Shown in pieces: positions 1 to 7,207 of a DNA stretch of 19,123 bases. Under the pieces are notes generated by a model. The model worked only from the letters and a program-made list of their open reading frames with translations, did not search any database and was not told the DNA's origin. Every line of letters begins with the position of its first letter. The first letter of the stretch is position 1. A program made the translations under genes and the position numbers. The stretch is from assembly GCA_023418435.1 (NCBI GenBank), contig JAEZZT010000023.1:1-19123 (forward strand). Direction: 5' to 3'. This DNA comes from Bacillota bacterium. Its GTDB lineage: Bacteria; Bacillota; Negativicutes; Veillonellales; Negativicoccaceae.

Positions 1-922
1 TCTTAGCGCCGAAACGTTCTTTCAGAATGCGAGCCCAGAGACGACGGGATGCACGGAATTTTGCAACTTCTTCCAATACGTTGTTGTGTGCGTTCCAGAA
101 GAAGGACAAACGACCTGCGAAATCGTCGATTTCCAAGCCAGCTTTCAAAGCTGCTTCGATGTAAGCGATACCGTCGGCAATCGTGAATGCGATTTCTTGA
201 GCTGCCGAGGAACCGGCTTCACGAATATGGTAACCGGAGATGGAAATGGTGTTCCATTTCGGTACATATTGGGAGCAGTATTCAAAGATGTTAGTAATCA
301 AACGCATCGATGGTTTGGGCGGGAAAATGTAAGTACCGCGAGCTGCGTATTCTTTCAAAATATCGTTTTGAATCGTACCACGCAAAGCTTCTGTCGGTAC
401 GCCCTGCTTTTCAGCAACGGCGATATACATTGCCAACAATACCGATGCCGGTGCATTGATCGTCATGGAAGTGGATACTTCGCCCAAGTTGATTTGGTCG
501 AACAAAATTTCCATGTCGGCCAATGTGTCGATAGCCACGCCAACCTTACCTACTTCGCCTTCGCTCATCGGATCATCGGAGTCGTAACCGATCTGGGTCG
601 GCAAGTCGAATGCACAGGACAAACCGGTAGCTCCGTTGTCGATCAAGTAACGATAACGTTGGTTGGATTCTTCAGCGGTAGCAAAACCCGCATACATACG
701 CATGGTCCAAAGACGTCCACGGTACATCGTCGGTTGAACGCCACGAGTATAGGGGTATTCACCCGGGATACCCAAATCGCGTTCATAGTCAAAACCTTCT
801 ACGTCCAACGGAGTGTACACCTTATTGTGTTTCAAATTCGGGCGCTCCGGACGCTTTGCATACAAGTCGGCACATTTCTGTTCATATGCCTCGAGTTTGG
901 CCTTCAAGGATTCATTAGCCAT
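1..922 (-). CDS. Methylmalonyl-CoA mutase large subunit, N-terminal part (runs off the window)
   Basis: Cobalamin-dependent mutase interconverting succinyl-CoA and (R)-methylmalonyl-CoA in the succinate-propionate pathway. About 307 N-terminal residues are visible and the frame leaves the window at base 1. They cover the start of the substrate-binding TIM barrel, with family segments [42 protein letters not shown] and [11 protein letters not shown]. The wording is closer, from memory, to the McmA1-type large subunit, which has about 550 residues and a separate B12-binding subunit, than to the full-length MutB type; the missing C-terminus would decide. The start is the ATG at 922 (MANESLK), 11 nt after AGGAGG at 939-934. 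An ATG at 933 is in another frame. It lies 136 bp downstream of the CoA-transferase on the same strand, with a possible promoter of its own. No frameshift is seen. Confidence 0.93.
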   Translation of the reverse strand, partial: MANESLKAKLEAYEQKCADLYAKRPERPNLKHNKVYTPLDVEGFDYERDLGIPGEYPYTRGVQPTMYRGRLWTMRMYAGFATAEESNQRYRYLIDNGATGLSCAFDLPTQIGYDSDDPMSEGEVGKVGVAIDTLADMEILFDQINLGEVSTSMTINAPASVLLAMYIAVAEKQGVPTEALRGTIQNDILKEYAARGTYIFPPKPSMRLITNIFEYCSQYVPKWNTISISGYHIREAGSSAAQEIAFTIADGIAYIEAALKAGLEIDDFAGRLSFFWNAHNNVLEEVAKFRASRRLWARILKERFGAK

Positions 923-953
923 CTGTTCATCATCCTCCTAAAGAAAATATGTG

Positions 954-982
954 ATTATATCCCTCATCACTGAGGTTGACCA
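954..982 (-). promoter_or_regulatory. Possible promoter of the mutase gene
   Basis: On the minus strand a perfect TATAAT (959-954) lies 17 bp downstream of TGGTCA (982-977, 4 of 6 to consensus). Transcription would start near 947, about 25 nt before the ATG. The spacer contains a 5-bp hairpin (CCTCA-GTGA-TGAGG). No clear terminator separates the CoA-transferase from the mutase, so read-through is also likely. Confidence 0.45.
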
Positions 983-1058
983 GCCTTTCTAGGAAACTTC
1001 CGCGATTTCAAATCGTCTCTTCGTTCCAATTCGGCAGAGTCTTCTGGGAAAATTCGGA

Positions 1059-2561
1059 TTACTTTTTCATGCTGCCCGTTTCGAGGAAACGTGTATGCCA
1101 GCTGAAAGCTTCATCCAACAAATGCGGAGTTTGAGCGCCGCCGGTAGCAGCTTCCGCACGTTTGAGGTAGTCACGCAATGCATCGCGATAGTCCGGATGG
1201 ACGATATTGTCGATGATGACGCGTGCTCTTTCTTTCGGGGACAGGCCACGAACATCTGCCACGCCCTGTTCCGAAACATATACATGTACATCGTGTTCAG
1301 TATGATCGAGATGCGATGCAAACGGAACGATGCTGGAAATATCTCCGCCTTTAGCGGTAGATTGTGTAAAGAAAATGGAGAGGTAGCCGTTACGAGCAAA
1401 GTCGCCGGAACCACCGATACCATTCATCATCTTCGTGCCGGTGACATGGGTGGAGTTGACGTTGCCGTACATATCCATTTCCAATGCCGTGTTCATAGCG
1501 ATAACGCCGAGGCGACGGATGACTTCCGGGTTGTTGGAGATTTCTTGCGGGCGCAAGATAATCTTGTCGCGATAACGATCGATGTTTTGGTAGAAACGAA
1601 CCAATCCATCCGGAGACGGCGACAAGCTGGTTCCGGATACCATGTCCAATTTACCTGCATCGATCAAGTCGAACATACCGTCCTGAATAACTTCGGAGTA
1701 AACGCTCAAGCCCTCGAACGGCGATTCTACCAAGCCGGAAATTACGGCGTTGGCCACGTTACCCACACCGGATTGCAACGGCAACAAGCCTTCCGGCAGA
1801 CGGTGATGTTTAATTTCATTTTGCAAGAAATCAATGAGATGTGCACTCATCTTCTTGGCATCATCATCAATCGGTGCGAACGGACGAGTCTTGTCGGTAA
1901 TATCACAAGGTACGATTGCTACGATCTTGTCGCGATCGCAGGGAATGTACGGTGTACCGATACGGTCGCCTGCACTGGTAATAGGAATCGGTTGACGATG
2001 CGGCGGGCAAGCCGGTTCGTAAATGTCATGCATGCCTTCCAATTCCAACGGTTGGGAAACATTGACTTCTACGATGACCTTTTTCGCTTGGCTCACGAAA
2101 ACCGGGGAGTTGCCAATTGCGGTCGTCGGTACCAAGTGACCATCTTCCGTAATTGCGCAAACTTCGATGATGCACACATCCAATTCGCCGAAGAAACCAT
2201 AGCGAACCTGTTGTGCTACATGGCTCAAATGCATATCAATATAATGCACTTTGCCGGTGTTGATCGCCTTGCGCAATACCCCGTTCGTTTGATACGGGAA
2301 ACGACGATTCATGCCGTCGCATTCCACCAACGCTTGGTCCGCTTCCGGTCCTACCGAAGCGCCTGTCCAAAGGTCGATCTTGAAATGCTCATCACGAATG
2401 CGTTTTTCCAACGCAAGAGGTACCGCTTTCGGATATCCGGAAGGAGTAAAGCCGCTGATCCCGATTTTGTCGCTCGGATTGATCATTGCAGCCGCTTCTT
2501 CAGCGGTGACCACTTTGGATAGAAGTTCCTTACAACGAATTCTGTCCTGAATGTCGATCAT
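1059..2561 (-). CDS. scpC: Acetyl-CoA hydrolase/transferase family protein, probable propionyl-CoA:succinate CoA-transferase
   Basis: Cytosolic class I CoA-transferase (Cat1/AarC/ScpC family) of 500 residues, the usual family length. Next to a methylmalonyl-CoA mutase the likely reaction is CoA transfer from propionyl-CoA to succinate, closing the propionate cycle; acetate or succinate as acceptor is also possible because sequence alone does not fix it. Visible motifs: the YSEVIQDG segment near residues 288-295, whose Glu290 is the probable CoA-thioester-forming glutamate, and the glycine-rich GIGGSGDFARNGY oxyanion/CoA loop at about 381-393. The start ATG follows AAAGGAGATGG. Upstream (2562-2904) are two promoters and a terminator-bearing leader, so expression may be regulated before translation. 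The mutase follows on the same strand. The gene looks intact. Confidence 0.93.
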   Translation of the reverse strand: MIDIQDRIRCKELLSKVVTAEEAAAMINPSDKIGISGFTPSGYPKAVPLALEKRIRDEHFKIDLWTGASVGPEADQALVECDGMNRRFPYQTNGVLRKAINTGKVHYIDMHLSHVAQQVRYGFFGELDVCIIEVCAITEDGHLVPTTAIGNSPVFVSQAKKVIVEVNVSQPLELEGMHDIYEPACPPHRQPIPITSAGDRIGTPYIPCDRDKIVAIVPCDITDKTRPFAPIDDDAKKMSAHLIDFLQNEIKHHRLPEGLLPLQSGVGNVANAVISGLVESPFEGLSVYSEVIQDGMFDLIDAGKLDMVSGTSLSPSPDGLVRFYQNIDRYRDKIILRPQEISNNPEVIRRLGVIAMNTALEMDMYGNVNSTHVTGTKMMNGIGGSGDFARNGYLSIFFTQSTAKGGDISSIVPFASHLDHTEHDVHVYVSEQGVADVRGLSPKERARVIIDNIVHPDYRDALRDYLKRAEAATGGAQTPHLLDEAFSWHTRFLETGSMKK

Positions 2562-2629
2562 TCTACCATCTCCTTTTGTAAAAAAATATATAAAGTACTA
2601 TGGACGCCGTGGATTATTGAGATGCATAT

Positions 2630-2658
2630 TTTATAATTTCGTCCCACGAAAACGTCAC
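2630..2658 (-). promoter_or_regulatory. Promoter with a palindrome in its spacer, proximal to the CoA-transferase
   Basis: GTGACG (2658-2653; 4 of 6) and TATAAA (2635-2630; 5 of 6) are 17 bp apart. The spacer is almost filled by a 6-bp inverted repeat with a 3-bp centre, TTTCGT-GGG-ACGAAA (2651-2637). A dyad between -35 and -10 is where a repressor operator would lie. The promoter is downstream of the leader terminator, so it would bypass it and give a 5'UTR of about 60 nt. The assignment is pattern-based only. Confidence 0.45.
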
Positions 2659-2686
2659 ACAGTGGCTTCCAGCATCAACGAGCAAG

Positions 2687-2869
2687 TAAAAAATAAAGAA
2701 CCCGTATCGCAAGGTTCTTTACAGCAAAATAAAGAGACCTTTGCGGTCCCTGGCCGTCAGCCGGCGCTGGGAAATAAAGCGGCATTCCTTATACTACATG
2801 TACTTACTCCTTCCTCACTCGCCTCCTTTTGCGAGTGTATAAGTGAAACATGTGAGTACTCTCTTTGAC
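2687..2869 (-). promoter_or_regulatory. Structured leader RNA or small RNA with two terminator-like hairpins upstream of the CoA-transferase
   Basis: Transcribed from the 2876-2904 promoter. Going 5' to 3', an extended hairpin is built from ACATGT pairing with itself (2852-2847 and 2798-2793), ACTTAT/GTAAGT, a purine internal loop AGGAAGGA, and a 7-bp stem CACTCGC/GCGAGTG with an AAAAGGAG loop. GC-rich short stems follow near 2745-2775. A 6-bp hairpin GGGACC-GCAAA-GGTCTC (2750-2734) is followed by TTTATTTT. Last comes an 8-bp perfect terminator AAAGAACC/GGTTCTTT (2720-2695) followed by ATTTTTT. Either an attenuator/riboswitch-like leader or a free-standing sRNA of about 180 nt fits. I do not recognise a known riboswitch consensus. 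Confidence 0.5.
2695..2720 (-). terminator. Intrinsic terminator inside the CoA-transferase leader
   Basis: Perfect 8-bp stem AAAGAACC/GGTTCTTT with a 10-nt loop, then ATTTTTT on the minus strand. It lies about 130 nt upstream of the CoA-transferase ATG and about 150 nt downstream of the distal promoter, so it would end or attenuate transcripts from that promoter. Confidence 0.7.
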
Positions 2870-2875
2870 AAGTTC

Positions 2876-2904
2876 ATTCTATGTGAAAAAAATCTTTTTG
2901 TCAA
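2876..2904 (-). promoter_or_regulatory. Strong sigma-70-type promoter of the leader RNA
   Basis: Perfect TTGACA (2904-2899), a 17-bp T-rich spacer and TAGAAT (2881-2876; 5 of 6). It is one of the best promoter matches in the window. Transcription would start near 2869. Confidence 0.75.
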
Positions 2905-2942
2905 TTCAACATTTTTTCACGTCTAATAAATCTAATATCAAA

Positions 2943-2987
2943 ACAGAGTTTCTTTTTATCTTCAGAACGAAGAAATAAACCCTGTTG
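2943..2987 (-). terminator. Imperfect terminator-like hairpin after the O-antigen ligase gene
   Basis: Minus-strand AACAG...CTGTT arms with inner complementary CTTC/GAAG segments form a long interrupted stem ending in a short T run. It begins about 15 nt after the ligase stop codon and lies just upstream of the 2904-2876 promoter, so it may separate the two units. The stem has several mismatches. Confidence 0.4.
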
Positions 2988-3001
2988 CTATTTTTAGTAT
3001 A

Positions 3002-4267
3002 TCATAGATTTTTTTGTTTCTGCAATTTACAATCAAATTTCTGCTTTTTGTTTTTCCATACTGCCGCCGTTACTGCCGCCAATGTCCAAAAAGCGAGGCC
3101 TACCGTACGATTGAATAAATTGTAATCGGCAACACCGTTCACTCCCAAACCGATGATTACCAACAACATCCCCAATCCGACCGCTTCTTCGAGAGGTTGA
3201 GTAGCATTCCGATACAATTGCCACGCGCCCCAGCCATGTCCGATGAACGCCGCTAAAAAGAGAGCGAGACCGAACAGTCCCGTTTCGGACGCCATATTCA
3301 AGTACATATTATGAGCGTGATAAATAATTACATCCGCATTATGCACGAAGTAATCGTACCGCGGATACATTTCCCAATACGCTCCCCACCCCACCCCCAA
3401 CCAAGGGTGATCCAGGATCATTTGCCAAGTGCTGTGCCAAAACGCATATCGCAGCATCACGGATGTATCCGTCCCGGAGAACAGCGACCACAATCGCACC
3501 GCAAGCTGACCATGGTAACACAGTAAAAACACCGGAATCATCACCAACACGCCCAAGAAACGGCGATCCCGTAAAACCGCCAACAACGTTACCATCGCCA
3601 CCCCGCTCACCCATGCGCCTCGGGAGTACGTCAAGGCCAAGACAGGCAACCAAATTGCAAGCAGAAAAATCGCAAGCCCGCGTATCATTTTCTGCTTGGC
3701 AGTCAATAAAATAGCCCCCACCATACCGATCGCCATCAGCAAATATGCACCTAGTAAATTGGGATTTCCCAAGGTACTGTACATACGACGGCGTAACAGC
3801 GGAAATCGTTCCGCATCTGTCCATACGGTCAAGGATTGTTTCGCCACTTCGCCTACGTATAGATGAATCCCCCACAAAGCGACCACCGCCGCTCCGGCCA
3901 AAAAGCAGATCAGGAAACATTGCACTTGCCACCGGTGCCGCAAATAGCGAAACACCAACAGGTACATTGCCAAGTAAGCTCCCAAAAAATGGAAATAATT
4001 GTACACGCTCAGCGAAGGAGTCGGTGCTACGCGAGTCGTCACCAATGCCCAGCCCGCAAAAGCAATCCAACAACCTGCATACCACGGCAGCGTTTTTCCA
4101 TCAAACCGTTCCCGATAGCAGTCAAGCAGTCCCACACCGCACAGTAATAGGAGCATCCATTCCATTCCGGTCGGCCACCACGGCATAAAAAAAGCAACGG
4201 CACATAAACCGTAGACCATCATATTCGACGTATTGAATTGGAAATGTTGTAAATATCCCATATTCAT
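3002..4267 (-). CDS. O-antigen ligase / Wzy-type polymerase (Wzy_C domain membrane protein)
   Basis: Polytopic inner-membrane protein of 421 residues with roughly 10-12 hydrophobic segments. Family members join polysaccharide repeat units or ligate O-antigen to lipid A-core (WaaL), or glycosylate proteins. The Wzy_C hallmarks are visible: LTYSRGAW (about 212-219), a large periplasmic loop with MLRYAFW (271-277), HPWLGVGWG (287-295) and HAHNMYLNMASETG (317-330), whose His and Glu are typical of the ligase periplasmic loop. Ligase, polymerase and PglL-like oligosaccharyltransferase cannot be told apart here. The start ATG at 4267 follows GAGG with 10 nt spacing. The C-terminus is a Lys/Gln-rich cytoplasmic tail. 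The gene has a near-consensus promoter and appears monocistronic, which fits a diderm envelope. Confidence 0.85.
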   Translation of the reverse strand: MNMGYLQHFQFNTSNMMVYGLCAVAFFMPWWPTGMEWMLLLLCGVGLLDCYRERFDGKTLPWYAGCWIAFAGWALVTTRVAPTPSLSVYNYFHFLGAYLAMYLLVFRYLRHRWQVQCFLICFLAGAAVVALWGIHLYVGEVAKQSLTVWTDAERFPLLRRRMYSTLGNPNLLGAYLLMAIGMVGAILLTAKQKMIRGLAIFLLAIWLPVLALTYSRGAWVSGVAMVTLLAVLRDRRFLGVLVMIPVFLLCYHGQLAVRLWSLFSGTDTSVMLRYAFWHSTWQMILDHPWLGVGWGAYWEMYPRYDYFVHNADVIIYHAHNMYLNMASETGLFGLALFLAAFIGHGWGAWQLYRNATQPLEEAVGLGMLLVIIGLGVNGVADYNLFNRTVGLAFWTLAAVTAAVWKNKKQKFDCKLQKQKNL

Positions 4268-4298
4268 TATGAACTAACCTCACCGTTTTAATACCTTC

Positions 4299-4327
4299 AT
4301 TATAATTCATTCCCCTTTCTTTGTCCA
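4299..4327 (-). promoter_or_regulatory. Promoter of the O-antigen ligase gene
   Basis: Minus-strand TGGACA (4327-4322; 5 of 6), exactly 17 bp, TATAAT (4304-4299; 6 of 6). The start would be near 4292, about 25 nt before the ATG. Confidence 0.75.
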
Positions 4328-4608
4328 TTTCACCCCCTCCGCAACGACGGCACCAATGTTAATAGGTTTTATACCGACTCAGTAAACAAACTATATCTGT
4401 TATCCTTTTTTATCCGTTTATATCAAATAAAGTCATAATGATTATGTATTTATCAGTTTATTTTATCTATAGCCTATTAATAGGTTCCCTAACCGGAAGT
4501 ATCTCTCCTATAATTATATATATAATGTTTTTATAAATATATATAACTATATCTCTATATATAAATAAATTTTATTTTATGCTCATTATTCTTATCCCGG
4601 CGCATCTA
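4328..4608. other. AT-rich divergent intergenic region
   Basis: No gene is seen. The stretch separates the leftward ligase from the rightward stress block. Positions 4501-4577 are almost pure A/T with TATATA runs and contain many chance -10-like hexamers. A perfect 12-bp palindrome CCTATTAATAGG lies at 4473-4484, and the 10-mer TTAATAGGTT occurs at 4359-4368 and again at 4477-4486. Possible uses are upstream promoter elements or regulator sites, but nothing specific can be assigned. Confidence 0.5.
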
Positions 4609-4617
4609 TGCTACAAT
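4609..4617 (+). promoter_or_regulatory. Extended -10 promoter of the small membrane protein gene
   Basis: TGCTACAAT matches an extended -10 (TG, one base, then TACAAT). The -35 region is poor, which is usual for extended -10 promoters. The ATG is about 20 nt downstream, with AAGGAGG between. Confidence 0.5.
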
Positions 4618-4635
4618 AAAACCAAGGAGGTTATC

Positions 4636-4824
4636 ATGAACAAAATCAAACTCGGTACATTGGTCGTAGCGTTTGCCTACACCATTTATCATATCAATAC
4701 ATTTGGTTGGAATATCGGAAATTCTTTGGTACTCGCCTTCCTTTTATTCGCCATCGCCATGGATTGTTACCAAATGAGCAAGGCACAAACGGATAAAAAG
4801 CTGCGCAAACCGAAGAAAAAGTAG
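4636..4824 (+). CDS. Small membrane protein of unknown function (62 aa)
   Basis: The start at 4636 is set by AAGGAGG five bases before the ATG; a longer in-frame extension to 4579 runs through the promoter and is not supported. The protein has two short hydrophobic segments, about residues 5-20 and 28-44, joined by a turn with NTFGWNIGNS. It ends in a strongly basic tail (KKLRKPKKK), suggesting a hairpin membrane protein with both ends in the cytoplasm. I do not recognise a family. It is followed 90 bp later by ahpC, which has its own promoter, so a role in oxidative stress is only suggested by position. Confidence 0.75.
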   Translation: MNKIKLGTLVVAFAYTIYHINTFGWNIGNSLVLAFLLFAIAMDCYQMSKAQTDKKLRKPKKK

Positions 4825-4855
4825 TCAACTTTATTTATAATTCTCTATTTGGTAC

Positions 4856-4884
4856 TATACTCTATCGAAAATTTCCGTTATAAT
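4856..4884 (+). promoter_or_regulatory. Promoter of ahpC
   Basis: TATAAT (4879-4884) with TATACT (4856-4861; weak, 3 of 6) 17 bp upstream. A PerR-like half site TTATAAT overlaps the -10 (4878-4884), but the second half of the PerR palindrome is missing, so peroxide control by PerR cannot be claimed. Confidence 0.5.
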
Positions 4885-4914
4885 ATAAACATAGTAACTA
4901 AAGGAGGCTATCAC

Positions 4915-5478
4915 ATGAGTATGATTGGCAAAACAATTCCCGAGTTTACCGCTGAATACTATCAAAACGGTGAACTGAAGAAGTTAACACATAATGACGT
5001 TCTTGGTAAGTGGGCTATTTTCTTCTTCTATCCGGCAGACTTCACATTCGTTTGTCCGACAGAATTGGAGGACTTGGCAGATCATTATCCGCATTTACAG
5101 GAACTCGGCTGCGAAGTGTACAGTGTATCCACCGATACCCACTTCGTGCACATGGCATGGGCGGAAGCATCGCCTGCCATCAAAAAAGTACAATACAAAA
5201 TGCTGGGCGATCCGGCTGCTAAGCTGGCCCGTTTCTTCGACGTCTTCGTAGAAGAAGAAGGGGCTGCGCAACGCGGTTCTTTCATCGTCGATCCGCAAGG
5301 TGTGATCCAAGCTTGCGAAATCCACGCCGACGGCATCGGCCGCAACTGCGAAGAATTGGTGCGTAAACTCGAAGCCGCTCAATTCGTTGCCGAGCATGGT
5401 GACCAAGTATGTCCCGCTCGTTGGAAACGCGGTGAAAAGACCTTGAAACCCGGCCAGGACTTGGTTGGTAAAATTTAA
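4915..5478 (+). CDS. ahpC: Peroxiredoxin, AhpC type (typical 2-Cys)
   Basis: Cytosolic thiol peroxidase of 187 residues that reduces H2O2, organic peroxides and peroxynitrite. The peroxidatic cysteine is Cys47 in FTFVCPTE and the resolving cysteine is Cys166 in QVCPARW; Arg120 in the QRGSFIVDP segment is a likely active-site arginine. There is no GGLG insertion and no YF tail, as in bacterial AhpC. The start at 4915 follows AAAGGAGG with 7 nt spacing; an upstream in-frame extension would cross the promoter. No AhpF is adjacent, so the reductant is probably a separate AhpF, thioredoxin or rubredoxin-type system. A strong terminator follows, and a flavodiiron protein comes next. Confidence 0.95.
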   Translation: MSMIGKTIPEFTAEYYQNGELKKLTHNDVLGKWAIFFFYPADFTFVCPTELEDLADHYPHLQELGCEVYSVSTDTHFVHMAWAEASPAIKKVQYKMLGDPAAKLARFFDVFVEEEGAAQRGSFIVDPQGVIQACEIHADGIGRNCEELVRKLEAAQFVAEHGDQVCPARWKRGEKTLKPGQDLVGKI

Positions 5479-5482
5479 TTTT

Positions 5483-5508
5483 AAAAACGCCCTTGCGGCG
5501 TTTTTTTT
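5483..5508 (+). terminator. Intrinsic terminator of ahpC
   Basis: Stem AAAAACGCC / GGCGTTTTT with a 5-nt loop CTTGC, then eight T. It begins 5 nt after the ahpC stop codon. The next gene starts only 45 bp further on, so its promoter must lie in 5505-5550 or it depends on read-through; only a weak TATACT at 5518-5523 is seen. Confidence 0.9.
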
Positions 5509-5552
5509 ATTTGGGGTATACTGAAAGAAAAGATATTTTCTGCGGAGGAATC

Positions 5553-6770
5553 ATGATTATCACACGTTCACTCACCGAACACATTCAATGTTTGGGCGCT
5601 ACTGATTGGCGCAACAACCGATTCGAAAATTTATTCCCTCTTCCGGATGGAATGAGCTACAACTCATACCTGATTCGTGACGAAAAAGTAGCCATTCTGG
5701 ATACCGTCGACGCCTCGGTGCGCCGTTCGTACATGGAGACATTACGCGGTCTTCTCGGCAACACTGAGCCGGATTACTTAGTCATCAACCACATGGAGCC
5801 GGATCATTGCGCATGTATTTTGGAGCTGACAGAACTATATCCGAACATGAAATTGGTCGGCACGAAAAAAGCCATGCAACTGTTCGAACAGTTTTACGGC
5901 TGTTCCTTGCCCGATCGATACCATATCGTAAAAGACGGCGATGTACTGGAACTCGGGCAACATCGCTTGCGCACCATTGCGATTCCGATGGTACATTGGC
6001 CGGAAGTGACCGCCACTTTCGAGGAGCACACCGGAACTCTTTTCAGTGCCGATGCTTTCGGTTCTTTTGCGCCCGTGACCGGCAATATTTACTTGGACGA
6101 AATCACGGATCGTGAATGCTATATCCATGAAGCGCGTAGATATTATGCCAATATCATCGGCAAATATGGCCGCCAAGTACAATTTGCCCTCAAGAAATTC
6201 AACTTGGACCTCATTCACACCATCGCCCCTTTGCATGGATTGATCCTGCGCGGCGAGGATTGCTGTGAATTTCTGCGCCTTTACCAACAATGGAGCGATT
6301 GTCAGCCGGAGGAACAAGGTGTAGTCATCGCCTTCGGTTCCATGTACGGCAACACCGAAAGAGCCGTGCAATATTTGACGGCTCGTCTAGCGGAATACGG
6401 CGTCCATGGCATCCGCGTGCGAGACGTCACGCAAGTGGATCCATCTTATGTCATCAGCGATATTTGGCGTTATAGCCACTTTGTCTTGGCCGCCCCTACG
6501 TACAACCTGACACTCTTCCCCAAGATGGATGAATTGATCCATGAAATCGTGCGGCTAGGCCTTTATAATCGGCGTGCCGCCATCATCGGCAACCATTCTT
6601 GGGCGTCCGCTGCCGTCCGCCTGATGTCGGAGGCATTGGGAACGTTAAAAGACGTCACTTTGGTCATGGATCCCCATGACATTCGCTCTGCCATGCAAAA
6701 GTCGGACGAAGAAAAATTGGATGAACTGGCAAAGGCCATCGCCAAAGAGTTGGTTCCGGAGCAAGAGTAA
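5553..6770 (+). CDS. fprA: Flavodiiron protein (A-type flavoprotein, O2/NO reductase)
   Basis: Cytosolic enzyme of 405 residues that reduces O2 to water and/or NO to N2O without releasing reactive oxygen, protecting anaerobes. Residues 1-250 are a metallo-beta-lactamase-like diiron domain with all ligands in canonical spacing: H80-x-E82-x-D84-H85, H148, D167 and H228. Residues from about 255 form a flavodoxin domain with FMN phosphate loop FGSMYGNTE (261-269) and the APTYN segment. There is no C-terminal rubredoxin domain, so an external rubredoxin or NADH:rubredoxin reductase is probably needed. The start at 5553 follows GGAGG; an upstream extension would run into the ahpC terminator. With ahpC it forms an oxygen and peroxide detoxification block. 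Confidence 0.94.
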   Translation: MIITRSLTEHIQCLGATDWRNNRFENLFPLPDGMSYNSYLIRDEKVAILDTVDASVRRSYMETLRGLLGNTEPDYLVINHMEPDHCACILELTELYPNMKLVGTKKAMQLFEQFYGCSLPDRYHIVKDGDVLELGQHRLRTIAIPMVHWPEVTATFEEHTGTLFSADAFGSFAPVTGNIYLDEITDRECYIHEARRYYANIIGKYGRQVQFALKKFNLDLIHTIAPLHGLILRGEDCCEFLRLYQQWSDCQPEEQGVVIAFGSMYGNTERAVQYLTARLAEYGVHGIRVRDVTQVDPSYVISDIWRYSHFVLAAPTYNLTLFPKMDELIHEIVRLGLYNRRAAIIGNHSWASAAVRLMSEALGTLKDVTLVMDPHDIRSAMQKSDEEKLDELAKAIAKELVPEQE

Positions 6771-6785
6771 CACCATAATGTATCA

Positions 6786-6872
6786 AAAAAGACTTTCCGA
6801 ATAGTATATCCGCTCCAATCAGGCTTAAATAGCCGGCTTGGAGAAATGATACCTCGCACGGAAAGTCTTTTT
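6786..6872 (+). terminator. Large nested hairpin after the flavodiiron gene (bidirectional terminator or small palindromic element)
   Basis: Outer arms 6786-6799 and 6859-6872 are a perfect 14-bp inverted repeat (AAAAAGACTTTCCG / CGGAAAGTCTTTTT) separated by 59 nt. Inside is a second perfect stem CTCCAA (6813-6818) / TTGGAG (6838-6843), and inside that GGCT (6822-6825) / AGCC (6831-6834). T runs exist at both ends, so it could stop transcription from either side. The long structured loop is unusual for a plain terminator. Confidence 0.6.
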
Positions 6873-7049
6873 GCTTGTAATGTTACCGACTCTCTAACTC
6901 GCTTGGCCGCAAAACTGCAAACACATCGCGAAATTCAATATGCATCCCCTATTCCCATTATCACTCAATTATCAACGGAGTTCTTGACCCATTTTCACAG
7001 TCCGATGCCATTTCGTATTTTTCAATCATACAAATATTTGCAAATAAAA
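6873..7049. other. Intergenic region with no feature recognised
   Basis: Between the nested hairpin and the tRNA terminator there are no open frames with a ribosome-binding site on either strand and no convincing promoter or repeat. Confidence 0.5.
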
Positions 7050-7073
7050 AAAGACAGTCCCTCGACTGACTTT
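7050..7073 (-). terminator. Terminator of the tRNA-Ser gene
   Basis: Minus strand AAAG-T-CAGTC / GACTG-T-CTTT, with a single T-T mismatch and a GAGG loop, followed by a T-rich tract. It lies about 24 nt past the tRNA CCA end. Confidence 0.75.
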
Positions 7074-7096
7074 CCACATCCTTCATTCGGTAGAAG

Positions 7097-7188
<92 letters not shown>

Positions 7189-7207
7189 AACAATTCAACA
7201 CCTTATT

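Noticed and set aside
86..973. 295-codon plus-strand open frame opposite the mutase
   Set aside because: Antisense shadow of a well-recognised mutase N-terminus.
1095..2522. 475-codon plus-strand open frame opposite the CoA-transferase
   Set aside because: Antisense shadow; the minus-strand frame has intact family motifs, start site and promoter.
2734..2765. B12-box-like word (GGCCAGGGACCGC) in the CoA-transferase leader, suggesting a cobalamin riboswitch near a B12-dependent mutase
   Set aside because: The rest of the cobalamin riboswitch core is missing in order and the spacing is wrong; the word is part of the GGGACC/GGTCTC hairpin.
2687..2869. T-box leader for the CoA-transferase or epimerase genes
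   Set aside because: No AGGGTGGNACCGCG antiterminator motif or specifier loop is present, and these are not amino-acid genes.
4828..4890. PerR operator at ahpC
   Set aside because: Only half sites (TTATAAT) are present, explainable by the -10 hexamer and local A/T richness.
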